Source of the DNA: Cytophagaceae bacterium
Lineage (GTDB): Bacteria; Bacteroidota; Bacteroidia; Cytophagales; Spirosomataceae
Reading direction: 5' to 3'
DNA length: 62,057 nucleotides
NCBI GenBank assembly: GCA_027488335.1
Contig: JAIYBU010000169.1
Location: 1-62,057 of the forward strand
In this document: positions 8,662-18,279 of the stretch, in pieces
Numbering within the stretch: the first letter of the stretch is position 1
How the letters are laid out: each line of letters starts with the position of its first letter
The notes under the pieces: generated by a model
Told to the model about the DNA's origin: nothing
The model's input: only the letters and a program-made list of their open reading frames with translations
Database searches by the model: none
Position numbers and translations under genes: made by a program

Positions 8662-9205
8662 GTTTTAAAATTTTGTGCAATTTACTAAAAATAAATAGTT
8701 AACTTAGAATTGTGTCAGATTGCAGACCTTTGTTTATACACTAATGCCTTCAATTTGCTCAATCAATAATGGATTTTGTATGATTTTTATTAGTTGCTCT
8801 GATTAGCTTTGTTGGCTCAATCCAGATTGATGGCTACTAACTACTACGCTGAATCCAAATCGTTTGGCTGGTGTTTGGGTAGTATTGGGCGGGAGTATTC
8901 CTGAATTTATTTTCTCTTTAGTAGACTTCTTCCAAAAGTCTTGTTAGGGACAAAATATCGGTAGAAAGTACAAAATATTATATTTTCAAAGTTTCATAAG
9001 AACGAAATATTTCTTCCTTACGGAGCATGAAAATTTATTAAGCTTATCATTGCCTACGGCAGCAGCCGACCGTCGATTTTTAACTCCTAACGGAGTTGGT
9101 TTTAACTTTTGAAAGTTATTAGTGATGCCACACTTTTTTGTTATTGAAAAAAAGGGGTAGTACACTGAAAAATTGAGCTGTTCTTCGAGCGAAGTTGAGG
9201 GGTAA
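8662..9205. other. Intergenic stretch without a recognisable gene
   Basis: No ORF with coding character is seen on either strand. The right part (from ~9015) holds a cluster of short palindromes. On its McrB side the stretch ends in CTTCGAGCGAAGTTGAGGGG, which looks like another repeat fragment. No trace of an mcrC gene is visible, although it lies directly downstream of the mcrB-like gene. Confidence 0.5.
9015..9104. repeat. Cluster of short REP-like palindromes
   Basis: Small hairpins follow one another: TGCC-TAC-GGCA (9051-9061), AGCCGACCGTCG (9064-9075) and AACTCC-TAAC-GGAGTT (9082-9097). The core CCGACCGTC recurs inside the dead transposase near 49253. Such multi-hairpin modules are characteristic of dispersed intergenic repeats in Cytophagales-like genomes. 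Confidence 0.5.
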
Positions 9206-10729
9206 TTACTGATAAATTCTCAAGAAAATTTCCTTATCAATTTCACCCGAAACTAAATCTGGATTTACAGAATATCTGAACGATTCATCTTCAAATTCGT
9301 CGATTATTTGTCCGAAAATTTGTTTTGTTTTGAGCGATTCTCGTAAAATAATTTCGTTGCCGATTATTAATCTGATTTTCTCCCAATCGTTATTGAAATA
9401 TTCTTGTAAAAGTGGAATTATTTTGCCTGTGAAAACTTGATACAAATCTCTAAGTGATTGACAATGAATGAAATAGGCGTGACCGATGCAATGTTCTCGG
9501 TCAATAAGAAATTCGATACGTTGATTGATTTTACTGATAAGTTTTTCTACGTTTATCTCTTCGATATCTTGTAATAAATGGAGTTGTGGACTCATTTCTT
9601 TGAATTCAAAACGTCGGCGAAGTGCCAAATCGAGCAGAGCGATAGAACGGTCGGTGGTGTTCATCGTTCCCACAATATGCAAATTTGCTGGTACACCAAA
9701 TTTTTCCTGCGAGTAGGGGAGTGTGAGCCAAAGTTCGTCTTTTGCACCGAGTCGTTTATTATCTTCGATAAGGGTAATTAATTCGCCAAAGACTTTTGAA
9801 ATATTAGCCCGATTTATTTCATCAATAATTAAAAGAAGGCTTTCTGCGTTTTTGAAATTCATTTCTCGATTTTCTTGCGAATCTGCTTCACATTCGCCAA
9901 ATGACTGATAACCCGCTTTTTGCAACGCCGTCAAACAAGATTTGTAGAAAATGCCTTTTACTATTTCATAAATTACTTGCCCACTTTTACTGATTGGTCG
10001 AATACCTTCTATAAATTCTTCGTAGCTATATGATTGATGAAAAGTAATAAATTGAGAATCTATTTTTTGTGTCAACTGCTGAACTTCATAAGTTTTGCCA
10101 GTTCCAGGCGGGCCTACGTATATGAGGTTTAGGGGAATATGTAGTTTTTTTATATAAATGGCTTCTTCTTCTTGAAGTACTGTCGGGCCTTGGGTGGAGA
10201 CCTTTTCGCCGTTAGGATTTGAAATTTCCCAAAAGAACTCATTCCGAAGGTTTTCGTTTTCGGCAATCTGATACATAAAATGGTTGTGCGATTCTTTTTT
10301 CTTGCTTGAAGCGGCCGTTGCCTTTAATTCTTCCAAACAATGTTGCCATGCACTCATAATTTTTGTATCGTTGAGAATACGTTTGTTGTCTGAGGGGATT
10401 TTTGCCGTAATAAAGTCAGAGCTATCTGAATTGGTTAATATGATTACTTCTTTGTATTTGTTGAAAAGCGGCTGCTCACGCTTATAAAACATAAGTTCGA
10501 GCCAAACACCACTTTGACGGTAAAGTTTTAGTGCGGCATAGAAGTTAATGTTTGCTGTTATGCCTTTATCTTTTCTGACAGAAAACGCAATACGTGGGTC
10601 GTCGATATCGACATTGGTGACTTCAATAAGTTCTTGCAGTAATATAAAGAACTTTAGGCAAGCCTCACGGTCGTTTATTTCCTGTATTTTCTTAAAAAGT
10701 ATGTCTTTTTGTTCGGCAAGGCTACTCAT
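9206..10729 (-). CDS. McrB-like AAA+ GTPase, without McrC
   Basis: 507 residues. The N-terminal ~185 residues are an unassigned recognition-type region ([20 protein letters not shown]). The C-terminal AAA+ domain has Walker [10 protein letters not shown], the McrB motif [11 protein letters not shown], Walker [20 protein letters not shown], sensor 1 GTMNTTDRS and the Arg finger region LALRRRFEF. McrB GTPases normally translocate DNA and work with the nuclease McrC, encoded directly downstream. Here the next minus-strand sequence is non-coding, so this is an orphan. It may have a partner elsewhere or a different role. A -7 box lies upstream. Confidence 0.85.
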   Translation of the reverse strand: MSSLAEQKDILFKKIQEINDREACLKFFILLQELIEVTNVDIDDPRIAFSVRKDKGITANINFYAALKLYRQSGVWLELMFYKREQPLFNKYKEVIILTNSDSSDFITAKIPSDNKRILNDTKIMSAWQHCLEELKATAASSKKKESHNHFMYQIAENENLRNEFFWEISNPNGEKVSTQGPTVLQEEEAIYIKKLHIPLNLIYVGPPGTGKTYEVQQLTQKIDSQFITFHQSYSYEEFIEGIRPISKSGQVIYEIVKGIFYKSCLTALQKAGYQSFGECEADSQENREMNFKNAESLLLIIDEINRANISKVFGELITLIEDNKRLGAKDELWLTLPYSQEKFGVPANLHIVGTMNTTDRSIALLDLALRRRFEFKEMSPQLHLLQDIEEINVEKLISKINQRIEFLIDREHCIGHAYFIHCQSLRDLYQVFTGKIIPLLQEYFNNDWEKIRLIIGNEIILRESLKTKQIFGQIIDEFEDESFRYSVNPDLVSGEIDKEIFLRIYQ

Positions 10730-10770
10730 CTAAATAATACTTTTTGAAGTTTGGTGTATAAGATTGTATG

Positions 10771-10778
10771 CAAATGTA
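10771..10778 (-). promoter_or_regulatory. -7 box of the mcrB-like gene
   Basis: The minus strand reads TACATTTG (TAnnTTTG) 41 bases before the ATG. No clear -33 element is visible. Confidence 0.45.
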
Positions 10779-10989
10779 TCCAATTTATTGAAATATTTCT
10801 TGGTTGGTAGGCGTTATTATCATCCATGAGACATTATTTTACCAATCAAGCCGCTTTTGTATTTTCTTCAAATAGTAATTAATTATTTTGTGTTTTTATT
10901 AATTCTCCTTTTTTATTCTGAAGTTTTTATAGCTGTAATGCTATATAAATTGATTTATAGTGAAAGGTTTTATATTCAGGATTTCATTA

Positions 10990-11034
10990 AAAACTACGAA
11001 TGTAAAATAGACACTATTTTACATTCGTAGTTTT
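10990..11034. repeat. Perfect 21-bp hairpin with a 3-base loop
   Basis: Arms 10990-11010 and 11014-11034 (beginning AAAACTACGAATG) pair perfectly around ACA. No gene ends close by on either strand, so a simple terminator role is not evident. The T-tails are four bases at most. Confidence 0.6.
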
Positions 11035-11246
11035 ATTATTAACCCAATAACAGAATCAACGAACAAGAAAATGCTACTTCTTATGGCATGCTGGGATTAC
11101 TCTTTTCTTTGACCGTATTGGTAAAGGCAAAAGAAAAGGGTGATTGGCATAGCAACATCATCAAATTATGGCTCTGCATTAGGTATATTTGTACAAGTAA
11201 AAGCTATAAAAAGGGGTAACAAACAACCATAGAACTTTTGCAAGTG

Positions 11247-11540
11247 ATGCCAATGGGCTACCGCTTTGGCATTGTTGAATGCGGTACGCAGCCATTCAAA
11301 AGGCTCAGTATTAGCTCCAACAAAGCTTCAACAACGAGAGTTGATTTGATAACAACTATCTTGACAGGGAGAAGACTTGAGTCTTTGTGTGAAGATTTAC
11401 GTTCGTTCGATATTACTTGTCCAAACTTACCATTGCCTGCAAAAGGTCCTGTTAATGCTGTAAATGTGAATCAATCTGAGTGTGTATGGCCAATTCAAGC
11501 CAAATTGGCTGTAAATAAAGACTGTGTTCAGAACCCATAA
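11247..11540 (+). CDS. Weak 97-residue ORF, function unknown
   Basis: An ORF from an ATG at 11247 (a TTG at 11238 is also in frame) encodes a Cys-containing, mostly polar protein (VECGTQPFKRLSI, LCEDLRSFDITCPNLPLP). I recognise no domain, signal peptide or membrane segment. It is followed after 23 bases by an intrinsic terminator on the same strand, which favours a transcribed unit, coding or not. It could also be an RNA gene or the decayed 3' part of a gene. Low certainty. Confidence 0.25.
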   Translation: MPMGYRFGIVECGTQPFKRLSISSNKASTTRVDLITTILTGRRLESLCEDLRSFDITCPNLPLPAKGPVNAVNVNQSECVWPIQAKLAVNKDCVQNP

Positions 11541-11563
11541 TAGGTTAATATACCTTTTTTTAA

Positions 11564-11595
11564 AACGCCGTATGAGTCTCATACAGCGTCTTTTT
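11564..11595 (+). terminator. Intrinsic terminator after the weak ORF
   Basis: A 12-bp stem with one internal mismatch (ACGC-C-GTATGAG against CTCATAC-A-GCGT) is followed by a CTTTTT tail. It points to transcription of 11.2-11.6 kb on the plus strand. Confidence 0.6.
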
Positions 11596-12325
11596 GTTGT
11601 ATTGTGTTAAAAAAATAATTCATTTTAAAAAATACAAATTACGTATTATTTGGATACTCGATATTACTGATAGTTTTTGCTCATTTTAGTTGGCATAAAG
11701 GGATGAAATAATACAATATTCCACCACAGCAAGAGATACTTTTAGAAGCGTATAATGTATTTTGTGCAAATATTTCATAAGAAAAAGTTGTAAGCTAAAA
11801 ACGGGTAAAGCCGAAGATAGTCTCACAAGGGAAATATTAGAAAAGTACAACTTAAGTATTTATTTTAAAATGCGGTATATCTTGTAGAAATATTTTATGA
11901 TACCCCATTTAAGTAAGCAGAATTAAATCTAAGTATTGTCTATTTTTTGAAAAATGATATATATGGAAAAACTGTTTTTGTCGAAATAATATTATATAAT
12001 GGTAGGTGTGCATACTAATAACGAACTTTTTTTAATTGTATTTTTCTAAGAATTTTTGTGTTTTTAGTTGACTGAGTAAAAGTACTTAATTTGAGCATTA
12101 TAACTCATATAAAAATTATGCCTATTGTGTAATACACCAAAATATATTTGGAGTATTGAAGTATTCAAAAAATATATACTAAGTATTGTATTTATTTTAT
12201 AATAATAATGACTATATTAAGAATATTGAGCTAAATACTAAATTTATTTCGTCATTTCTGAAAAATGTTATATGTTTAATTCAAGAAACTGTAACAATAC
12301 TGTTTTATCGTGTGTTTAAAATAAG

Positions 12326-12333
12326 TAATTTTG
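12326..12333 (+). promoter_or_regulatory. -7 box of the SusC/SusD operon
   Basis: TAATTTTG (TAnnTTTG) lies 35 bases before the SusC-like ATG. A poor -33 candidate (TTTT at 12303-12306) is 19 bases upstream. Confidence 0.5.
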
Positions 12334-12368
12334 TAACAGTTAATTATCATTTAATAACCTAAACTAAA

Positions 12369-15300
12369 ATGTACATGAAGAAGAATCTACTTCTTAGTTT
12401 GCTGGGAGTCATCATGTCTTTTGCTGTAATGGCACAAGGCAAGAAGATAACTGGTAAAGTAACGTCATCAGATGATGGCTCAGGATTGCCGGGTGTAACG
12501 GTACAAGTAAAAGGTACTTCAAAAGGGTCACAGACTGACATAGAGGGTAACTACTCTATTGAAGCTCCTGCCGGAAGTACATTAGTGTTCAGTTTTGTGG
12601 GTATGAACACCCAAGAAGTAAAACTTGGAAATCAGTCAGTAGTAAACGTCTCGTTAGGTGCTGACACAAAACAACTTTCGGAGGTTGTTGTAACTGCCAT
12701 CGGTATCCAACGTGAGAAAAAAGCCTTAGCGTATGCGGTATCTAACGTAAATGCTGAGTCTTTGCAACAACGCTCAGAGCCAGATGCCTTACGTGCTTTG
12801 AATGGTAAAGTTCCAGGGGTAAATATTATCTCAGGTGGTGGTGCTCCAGGACAAGCAACTCGTATCACGATTCGTGGTGCAAACTCTTTCGCTGGAAATA
12901 ACCAACCATTATTCGTTGTGGATGGTATTCCTTTTGATAACTCAGTAAATGCAACGGATGGTTTTAATCAAAACACCGTGACTTCAAACCGTGCTTATGA
13001 TATTGACCCTAACAACGTTGAGTCAATGACTATCTTGAAAGGTGCTGCTGCATCGGCTCTTTACGGTTCACGTGCTGCCAATGGAGTTGTTGTAATTACT
13101 ACTAAAGCAGGTAGCAAAAATGCTAAGAAAGGTTTAGAAGTTACTTATAACTCTTCTTATTCTACTGAAAAAATCTCTACTGTTCCAGATTACCAAAACT
13201 CATATACACAAGGTTCTAATCAAACTTATAATGGTGGATTTATCGGTAACTGGGGTTCTGCCTTCCCTGCTGAGGTTGACCGTATCAACCAAGCATTAGG
13301 ATTTGAGCGTTATTCAAAAATTATTGATGGTAATTATGCCGCTGGATATGTGCCAAACCCACTTACGGGTGTTGCTTACGGTGCTGCTCGTTATAAAACA
13401 GCATTCCCTGAATTCTTAGATGCAAGCGGAAAAGCAACTCCTTATGAGTTAAAGCCTTATGATATTATTGGTGGTTTCTTCCGCCGTGGTAGTGTTGTTG
13501 AAAATAGCTTTAACATCAGCTCAACTGGTGATAAAACTACAATCAGTGCAGGGGCTTCTCGTATGACTAACCAAGGTATTATTCCAAATTCAGGTGCTGA
13601 CCGTACTACATTGAATTTTGGTGGTAATGCAACTTTAGCAAATAAATTGAATTTAAGCGGTAACGTAAACTACGTGAATACAAACCAAAATTCACCACAA
13701 TCAGGTGCAAGTTTCTTTGCTGATTATGGTTCAGGAAATGCGGGGTCAATTTATTCTCGTTTGTTCTACTTACCACGTAACTTTGATTTGAATGGTCTTC
13801 CATTCGAAAACCCAGTAACTGGTGCAAACGTATTCTATCGTGCCTTAGATAATCCACTTTGGACAGCAAAATACAATACATATACAAGTAAGGTCAACCG
13901 TGTATTTGGTAATATGGCCTTGACTTATGATGTAACTCCATGGTTGAATTTAACAGCTAAAGGTGGTGTAAATACGTATGATGAAACTCGTAGAGATGTT
14001 TTCCGCCCAGGTGGGACCGCAGTTCCGTTAGGTCAAGTTACACGTCGTAATATCACAAATACAGAGTTAGATTTTACATTCTTAGCATCAGCTAATAAAG
14101 ACATTAGCGAAAAAATTAATATGCGTTTACTGGCTGGTTTCAATGCTAACCAACGTTATAAAAATATCGCTTCCACACTTGGTCAAACTGTAATTGACCC
14201 TAACTTGTTGATTTTGGGTGGTACAAATACTCAGTTTGCCTCAGAATTTCAAAGCAAACGTCGTCTTTATGGTTTCTTTGCTGAATATGGTGCATCGTAT
14301 AACAACTATGCGTTCTTGACAGCAACTATCCGTAATGACCACTCTTCAACTTTACCAGCAGCTAATAATAGCTACTTCTACCCTTCATTGAGTGGTTCAT
14401 TCATCTTTACTGAGGCGTTCAAGTTACCAACAAATATTTTGAGTTTTGGTAAAGTCCGTGCAAATGCTGCGAAAGTTGGTAAAGATGCAGACCCATATCA
14501 AGTATTTACGTCATATAACTTTGCCGTACAATACTACAACGCTTCTCCAATCTCAGCTACAAGATTACCAGCTACGCTTAGTAATGCTAACTTGAAGCCT
14601 GAGTTTACAACTGAATACGAAATTGGTACAGAATTACAATTCTTCAAAAATAGAATCGGTGTTGACCTTGCATACTTTAACCGTGTTTCAACTGACTTGA
14701 TTGTAACGGCTCGTATCCCTACATCATCAGGTTTTGACTTTAAAGCAACAAACGCAGGTAAAATCATCAACAGAGGATGGGAGTTAGGCTTAAACTTAGT
14801 TCCTGTTAAGTTAAACAATGGCTTTACTTGGAATTCATTCATTGCTTATACTCGTCTTCGTTCAGAAGTGGTTGATGCGGGTCCATCAGGTGAGTTATTC
14901 TTAGGTGGTACTGGTCTTTCATCTACTGGTACAATGCACCGTAATGGTTTCCCTTATGGTATGATTTATGGTTCACGTAATGCTCGTGACGACCAAGGAA
15001 ATGTATTGATTAGCCCAACTACTGGTTTACCATTACAAGAGCCAACGTCACAAATCTTAGCAAACCCTGCTCCTAAGTTTACAGTTGGTTGGACAAATAC
15101 TTTGACTTTCAAAGGTTTTAACTTATCTGTATTGATGGATTACCGTCATGGTGGAAGTATGTTCTCGGCAACTGCTGCTTCATTATTATTGAGAGGTCAG
15201 TTGAAATTCTCTGAAGACCGTGAAGGTATGCGTGTAATTCCAGGTATCTTAGGTGACCCTCAGACATACAAACCATTATTGGATGAGACTGGTAAAACAA

Positions 15301-15653
15301 TCAAAAACACTATCCCAATGACTGCGTTCCAATCGCACTTCTCAAACGGATATGGTGCTTATGGTGCTGATGAAACTAACATCTATGATATTACAACCAT
15401 TCGTTTACGTGAAGTTTCATTAGGATACAATATCCCTAAGACTTTATTGAAGAAAGCGTTGCCATTTATTGGTGGAATGAGAGTTTCAGTATCAGGAAGA
15501 AACTTATGGTTTAAATCTCCAAACATGTTGACAGGCTTAAACTTCGACCCAGAAGTATTGTCTAACTTTGCTGATTCAAACATCCAAGGTTTCGATTTAG
15601 GTGCAGCTCCGTCAACTCGTCGTTTTGGTGCTAACTTGTCAGTATCGTTCTAA
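12369..15653 (+). CDS. SusC/RagA-family TonB-dependent outer-membrane transporter
   Basis: 1094 residues; start at 12369 or at the ATG two codons later (MKKNLLLSLLG), which begins the signal peptide ending near VMAQ. A carboxypeptidase-D-like domain follows (about 25-110: GKVTSSDDGSGLPGVTVQVK). The TonB-dependent plug (about 120-245) has the SusC signature region ITIRGANSF, PLFVVDGIPF and SALYGSRAANGVVVITTK. A long beta-barrel ends in FGANLSVSF with the terminal aromatic residue needed for outer-membrane insertion. It imports a ligand captured by the SusD-like partner. It is the first gene of a three-gene operon. No hydrolase or ECF-sigma/anti-sigma pair lies next to it, so the substrate is open. 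Confidence 0.96.
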   Translation: MYMKKNLLLSLLGVIMSFAVMAQGKKITGKVTSSDDGSGLPGVTVQVKGTSKGSQTDIEGNYSIEAPAGSTLVFSFVGMNTQEVKLGNQSVVNVSLGADTKQLSEVVVTAIGIQREKKALAYAVSNVNAESLQQRSEPDALRALNGKVPGVNIISGGGAPGQATRITIRGANSFAGNNQPLFVVDGIPFDNSVNATDGFNQNTVTSNRAYDIDPNNVESMTILKGAAASALYGSRAANGVVVITTKAGSKNAKKGLEVTYNSSYSTEKISTVPDYQNSYTQGSNQTYNGGFIGNWGSAFPAEVDRINQALGFERYSKIIDGNYAAGYVPNPLTGVAYGAARYKTAFPEFLDASGKATPYELKPYDIIGGFFRRGSVVENSFNISSTGDKTTISAGASRMTNQGIIPNSGADRTTLNFGGNATLANKLNLSGNVNYVNTNQNSPQSGASFFADYGSGNAGSIYSRLFYLPRNFDLNGLPFENPVTGANVFYRALDNPLWTAKYNTYTSKVNRVFGNMALTYDVTPWLNLTAKGGVNTYDETRRDVFRPGGTAVPLGQVTRRNITNTELDFTFLASANKDISEKINMRLLAGFNANQRYKNIASTLGQTVIDPNLLILGGTNTQFASEFQSKRRLYGFFAEYGASYNNYAFLTATIRNDHSSTLPAANNSYFYPSLSGSFIFTEAFKLPTNILSFGKVRANAAKVGKDADPYQVFTSYNFAVQYYNASPISATRLPATLSNANLKPEFTTEYEIGTELQFFKNRIGVDLAYFNRVSTDLIVTARIPTSSGFDFKATNAGKIINRGWELGLNLVPVKLNNGFTWNSFIAYTRLRSEVVDAGPSGELFLGGTGLSSTGTMHRNGFPYGMIYGSRNARDDQGNVLISPTTGLPLQEPTSQILANPAPKFTVGWTNTLTFKGFNLSVLMDYRHGGSMFSATAASLLLRGQLKFSEDREGMRVIPGILGDPQTYKPLLDETGKTIKNTIPMTAFQSHFSNGYGAYGADETNIYDITTIRLREVSLGYNIPKTLLKKALPFIGGMRVSVSGRNLWFKSPNMLTGLNFDPEVLSNFADSNIQGFDLGAAPSTRRFGANLSVSF

Positions 15654-15744
15654 TTTAGGATTTAGGGCTTAGGATTTAGGCATTTGTTAATTAAAAAGCC
15701 TAACAACTAATACCCAACATCTAAAACCTAAAAATAAATAAGAA
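15654..15744 (+). repeat. Intercistronic hairpin region between susC- and susD-like genes
   Basis: The 91-base spacer contains TAGGATTTAGGGCTTAGG and, downstream, a rough reverse complement (CTAATACCCAACATCTAAAA, then CCTA), joined by TTTAGGC and GCCTAAC. It can fold into a long imperfect stem-loop. There is no poly-T, so mRNA processing or stability between the two genes is more likely than termination. Confidence 0.45.
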
Positions 15745-17424
15745 ATGAAATTAAAATACATATCAAAGATAGCACTTACTACGGGCTTAATCAGCTTGTT
15801 GAGTGCGTGTGATTTAACAGAATTGGACATCAATAAAGACCCGAACAGTCCAACGGTAGCCTCGGCAAAACTTTTATTACCAACAGCAGAGATTGCGGTA
15901 GTAAATGCCATTACTGCGGTGAACGATAATGCTATGGGTTTTGCAGGATTATTGAGCAGTGCTGATAATTATGACCTAAACAACCAATCATATAATGGTA
16001 CTTGGAATAGCTTTTACCGTAATATGAGTAACGTAGAGGCTATCATCAATGCAAGTTCAAATAGCCCTCACTATTTGGGTGTAGCTCAGGCTTTGAAAGC
16101 TTTTGCAATGGGTAATTTTGTTGATACTTTCGGTGACTGCCCATATTCTGAAGCTTGGAAAGGAAATGCTGAAACGGCAATTACAACCCCTAAGTTCGAT
16201 AAAGACTCTGATATTTATGAGTCTTTAATTAAGTTGTGTGATGAAGCAGCGGCAAACCTTGCTAAGACTACTGCTGACCCATTGGCAGCCTCGGCTGACT
16301 TTATGTATGGTGGTTCGGCTGCAAAATGGATTAAGTTTGCTAAATCGGTAAAGATTAAGTTATTATTGAATTCAAGAAAAGGACGTGCGAATGGTAATGC
16401 GGAATTAGCTGCTGCCCTTGCTGCGGGTGGTTATATTACTGCTGCTGCTGACGACTTTACTTATAACTTCAGTACTGCTTCTTCACCAGAAGGCCGTCAC
16501 CCTTGGTTCCAATCGGCTTACTTGGCTGATAATGGTTTTGCATATCCAGCACACCAATTGATGGAAGAAATGATTTTTAATAAAGACCCACGTTTAGATT
16601 ATTATTTCTACCGTCAGACAAGTACTGTGCTTGACCCAAGTAATCCAACTGATAGAGGTACTATTCCTTACGGTGGTACGTATTTAGTATTGAAGCCTTC
16701 TTTCTTAGCAAAATGGGCAACTGTATTTGGTTCTGCTCCTTCTGCTGCTGATAGAGCTTATATTGCTGGTTTCTTTGGTCGTGATAGAGGAGATAATACG
16801 GGTGTGCCACAAGATGGTGCGTTACGTACAGCTCCTGGTTGTTATCCTGCTGGTGGTCTTTTCGGAGGTCGTAACGTAACTCCAAGAGCATTGACGGGTG
16901 GTAGAGGTTCAGGTAACGGTATTTGGCCGCTTCTCACAAGCAATAATATGAAATATTACCAAATCGAAGCTATATTAGATGGTGGTGCTGCTGGCGATGC
17001 TAAAAGTATTTTTGAAGCGGCTATCAGAGAGCATATTGCAAGAGTAATTGCTTTGGGGGCAAAAGTTGACCCAACTAATGCGGTTGCTCCAACAGCAGCT
17101 TATATTGATGATTATGTAGCATCTCAACTAAAATTATATGATGCAGCTACCTCTAACACTGCAAAGTTAAATATCGTAGCTAAACAATTATGGTACTCAT
17201 CTTGGGGACAAGGTATGGAAATCTGGAATTCAATGCGTCGTACTGGTTTCCCTTCGCAAGTGAATAATCCAATCATTAAGCCGCCAAGACAATATGCTTT
17301 GCGTTTACCATATCCTTCACAAGAAGGTACTTTGAACCCAAATGCCACTCCAAAATTAACGGAGGTTATTTTTGACAGAGACCCAGTATTCTGGGATAAA
17401 GTTAAAATCAAGTGGGAGTTCTAA
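15745..17424 (+). CDS. SusD/RagB-like nutrient-binding outer-membrane lipoprotein
   Basis: 559 residues with a lipoprotein signal peptide; lipobox LLSAC puts the lipidated Cys at 22. The N-terminus after it (DLTELDINKDPNSPT) and the helical TPR-like body match the SusD-like_2 group of 'nutrient-binding' lipoproteins, which form a lid on the SusC barrel at the cell surface. Length is normal. The gene follows its SusC partner with a 91-base hairpin-forming spacer. Glycan, peptide or another ligand cannot be decided from sequence. Confidence 0.93.
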   Translation: MKLKYISKIALTTGLISLLSACDLTELDINKDPNSPTVASAKLLLPTAEIAVVNAITAVNDNAMGFAGLLSSADNYDLNNQSYNGTWNSFYRNMSNVEAIINASSNSPHYLGVAQALKAFAMGNFVDTFGDCPYSEAWKGNAETAITTPKFDKDSDIYESLIKLCDEAAANLAKTTADPLAASADFMYGGSAAKWIKFAKSVKIKLLLNSRKGRANGNAELAAALAAGGYITAAADDFTYNFSTASSPEGRHPWFQSAYLADNGFAYPAHQLMEEMIFNKDPRLDYYFYRQTSTVLDPSNPTDRGTIPYGGTYLVLKPSFLAKWATVFGSAPSAADRAYIAGFFGRDRGDNTGVPQDGALRTAPGCYPAGGLFGGRNVTPRALTGGRGSGNGIWPLLTSNNMKYYQIEAILDGGAAGDAKSIFEAAIREHIARVIALGAKVDPTNAVAPTAAYIDDYVASQLKLYDAATSNTAKLNIVAKQLWYSSWGQGMEIWNSMRRTGFPSQVNNPIIKPPRQYALRLPYPSQEGTLNPNATPKLTEVIFDRDPVFWDKVKIKWEF

Positions 17425-17445
17425 AATTATAGATATGAGATAATA

Positions 17446-17507
17446 GATATAAGATATGAGATTCTTTAGTAAAAAAATATTTTATCACGAATCTCGTATC
17501 CTGTATC
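17446..17507 (+). repeat. Intercistronic 19-bp imperfect stem-loop
   Basis: Arms 17446-17464 (GATATAAGATATGAGATTC) and 17489-17507 (GAATCTCGTATCCTGTATC) pair with three mismatches or G-U pairs in the spacer between the SusD-like gene and the following lipoprotein gene. There is no T-tail, so this is probably an mRNA stability or processing element. Confidence 0.5.
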
Positions 17508-17533
17508 TCAAATCACTTTAAAACTGAATAAAA

Positions 17534-18250
17534 ATGAAAAAAATATTAAGTTTGACAATAGTTACGGCTCTACTATTTGCACTTGGTGCATGTAGAGATG
17601 AATCATTGAACCCTCTACCAACCTTCTTGCCAGGTGTACACGCATTTACGGTGTTTGATGGTATCGCTTTCAACGGAAATTTACTTGCAAGACCTCAGCC
17701 TTATGAAGTTAACAATGCAAAAAATTTCCCAAAAGCAGACCAAAACTCTGCTAAAATTGATTTCAAAACTCGTTGGGTGTCTTTAGATAATAAATTGACT
17801 GTAAATAAAATCGAAATCTACGTAAGAATGTTGGAGTCATACAATGACCCTGATGGTAACCCTAAAGTAGCTGATTTGAGCGGAAACGGTAAAGGTAAAT
17901 TGATTACAACTATTTCTTCTCCTGCGGCTAACCGTCAGTGGAATACTTTTAGTATCACGCCTCAACAAATTTACGATGCTTACAAAACAGCTACTGTTGC
18001 GTATAACAAAGTAAATAAGGTAAATGTTTTCAATAATCCTGCTCGTCCTCGTCCAACAAATGCTTGGTTGAGACCAGCAGAAACAGCTGCTTATGGTGCG
18101 GTTGCTGAAGATAACTTTGTAGTTACTTGGATTCTTTATACAACAGATGGTCAAGTATTTAATACTTGGAATCCAGATTCAATTTGTGCTGACCCAACTT
18201 CGGTTTCAGAAGCTAATTCAAATTGCCAATTATCATTTATTGTTAAATAA
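17534..18250 (+). CDS. Surface lipoprotein of the SusC/SusD operon, function unknown
   Basis: 238 residues. The signal peptide ends in the lipobox FALGAC, making C20 the lipidated residue. The rest contains no domain I can name; it has a beta-rich look (KIDFKTRWVSLDNKLTVNK, NFVVTWILYTTDGQVF). Its place directly after SusC and SusD, before a strong terminator, is that of accessory surface-binding lipoproteins of the SusE/SusF type, which help to capture the substrate. That role is inferred from context only. Confidence 0.8.
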   Translation: MKKILSLTIVTALLFALGACRDESLNPLPTFLPGVHAFTVFDGIAFNGNLLARPQPYEVNNAKNFPKADQNSAKIDFKTRWVSLDNKLTVNKIEIYVRMLESYNDPDGNPKVADLSGNGKGKLITTISSPAANRQWNTFSITPQQIYDAYKTATVAYNKVNKVNVFNNPARPRPTNAWLRPAETAAYGAVAEDNFVVTWILYTTDGQVFNTWNPDSICADPTSVSEANSNCQLSFIVK

Positions 18251-18279
18251 TTGAATTTGTTTACAAATTGTATAATTTT

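Larger units (their letters stand above)
10730..12368. other. 1.6-kb largely non-coding region before the Sus operon
   Basis: This AT-rich interval holds a 21-bp perfect hairpin, one weak ORF (11247-11540) with a terminator after it, and the susC-like promoter. A frame around 11055-11200 reads NEQENATSYGMLGLLFSLTV and then stops, which might be the remnant of a membrane protein. Nothing else is recognisable. Confidence 0.5.

Noticed and set aside
9206..10729. Complete McrBC restriction system
   Set aside because: No McrC-like PD-(D/E)xK gene lies on either side.
11055..11205. Fragment NEQENATSYGMLGLLFSLTV as a gene remnant
   Set aside because: Too short to assign; the hydrophobic look alone is not evidence of a family.
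11800..11890. Frame reading KTGKAEDSLTREILEKYNL as a transposase remnant
   Set aside because: About 40 codons without any recognisable motif; chance is likely.
12632..15583. Several long minus-strand frames opposite the susC-like gene
   Set aside because: They are antisense shadows of a strongly coding gene, with no family resemblance or start context.
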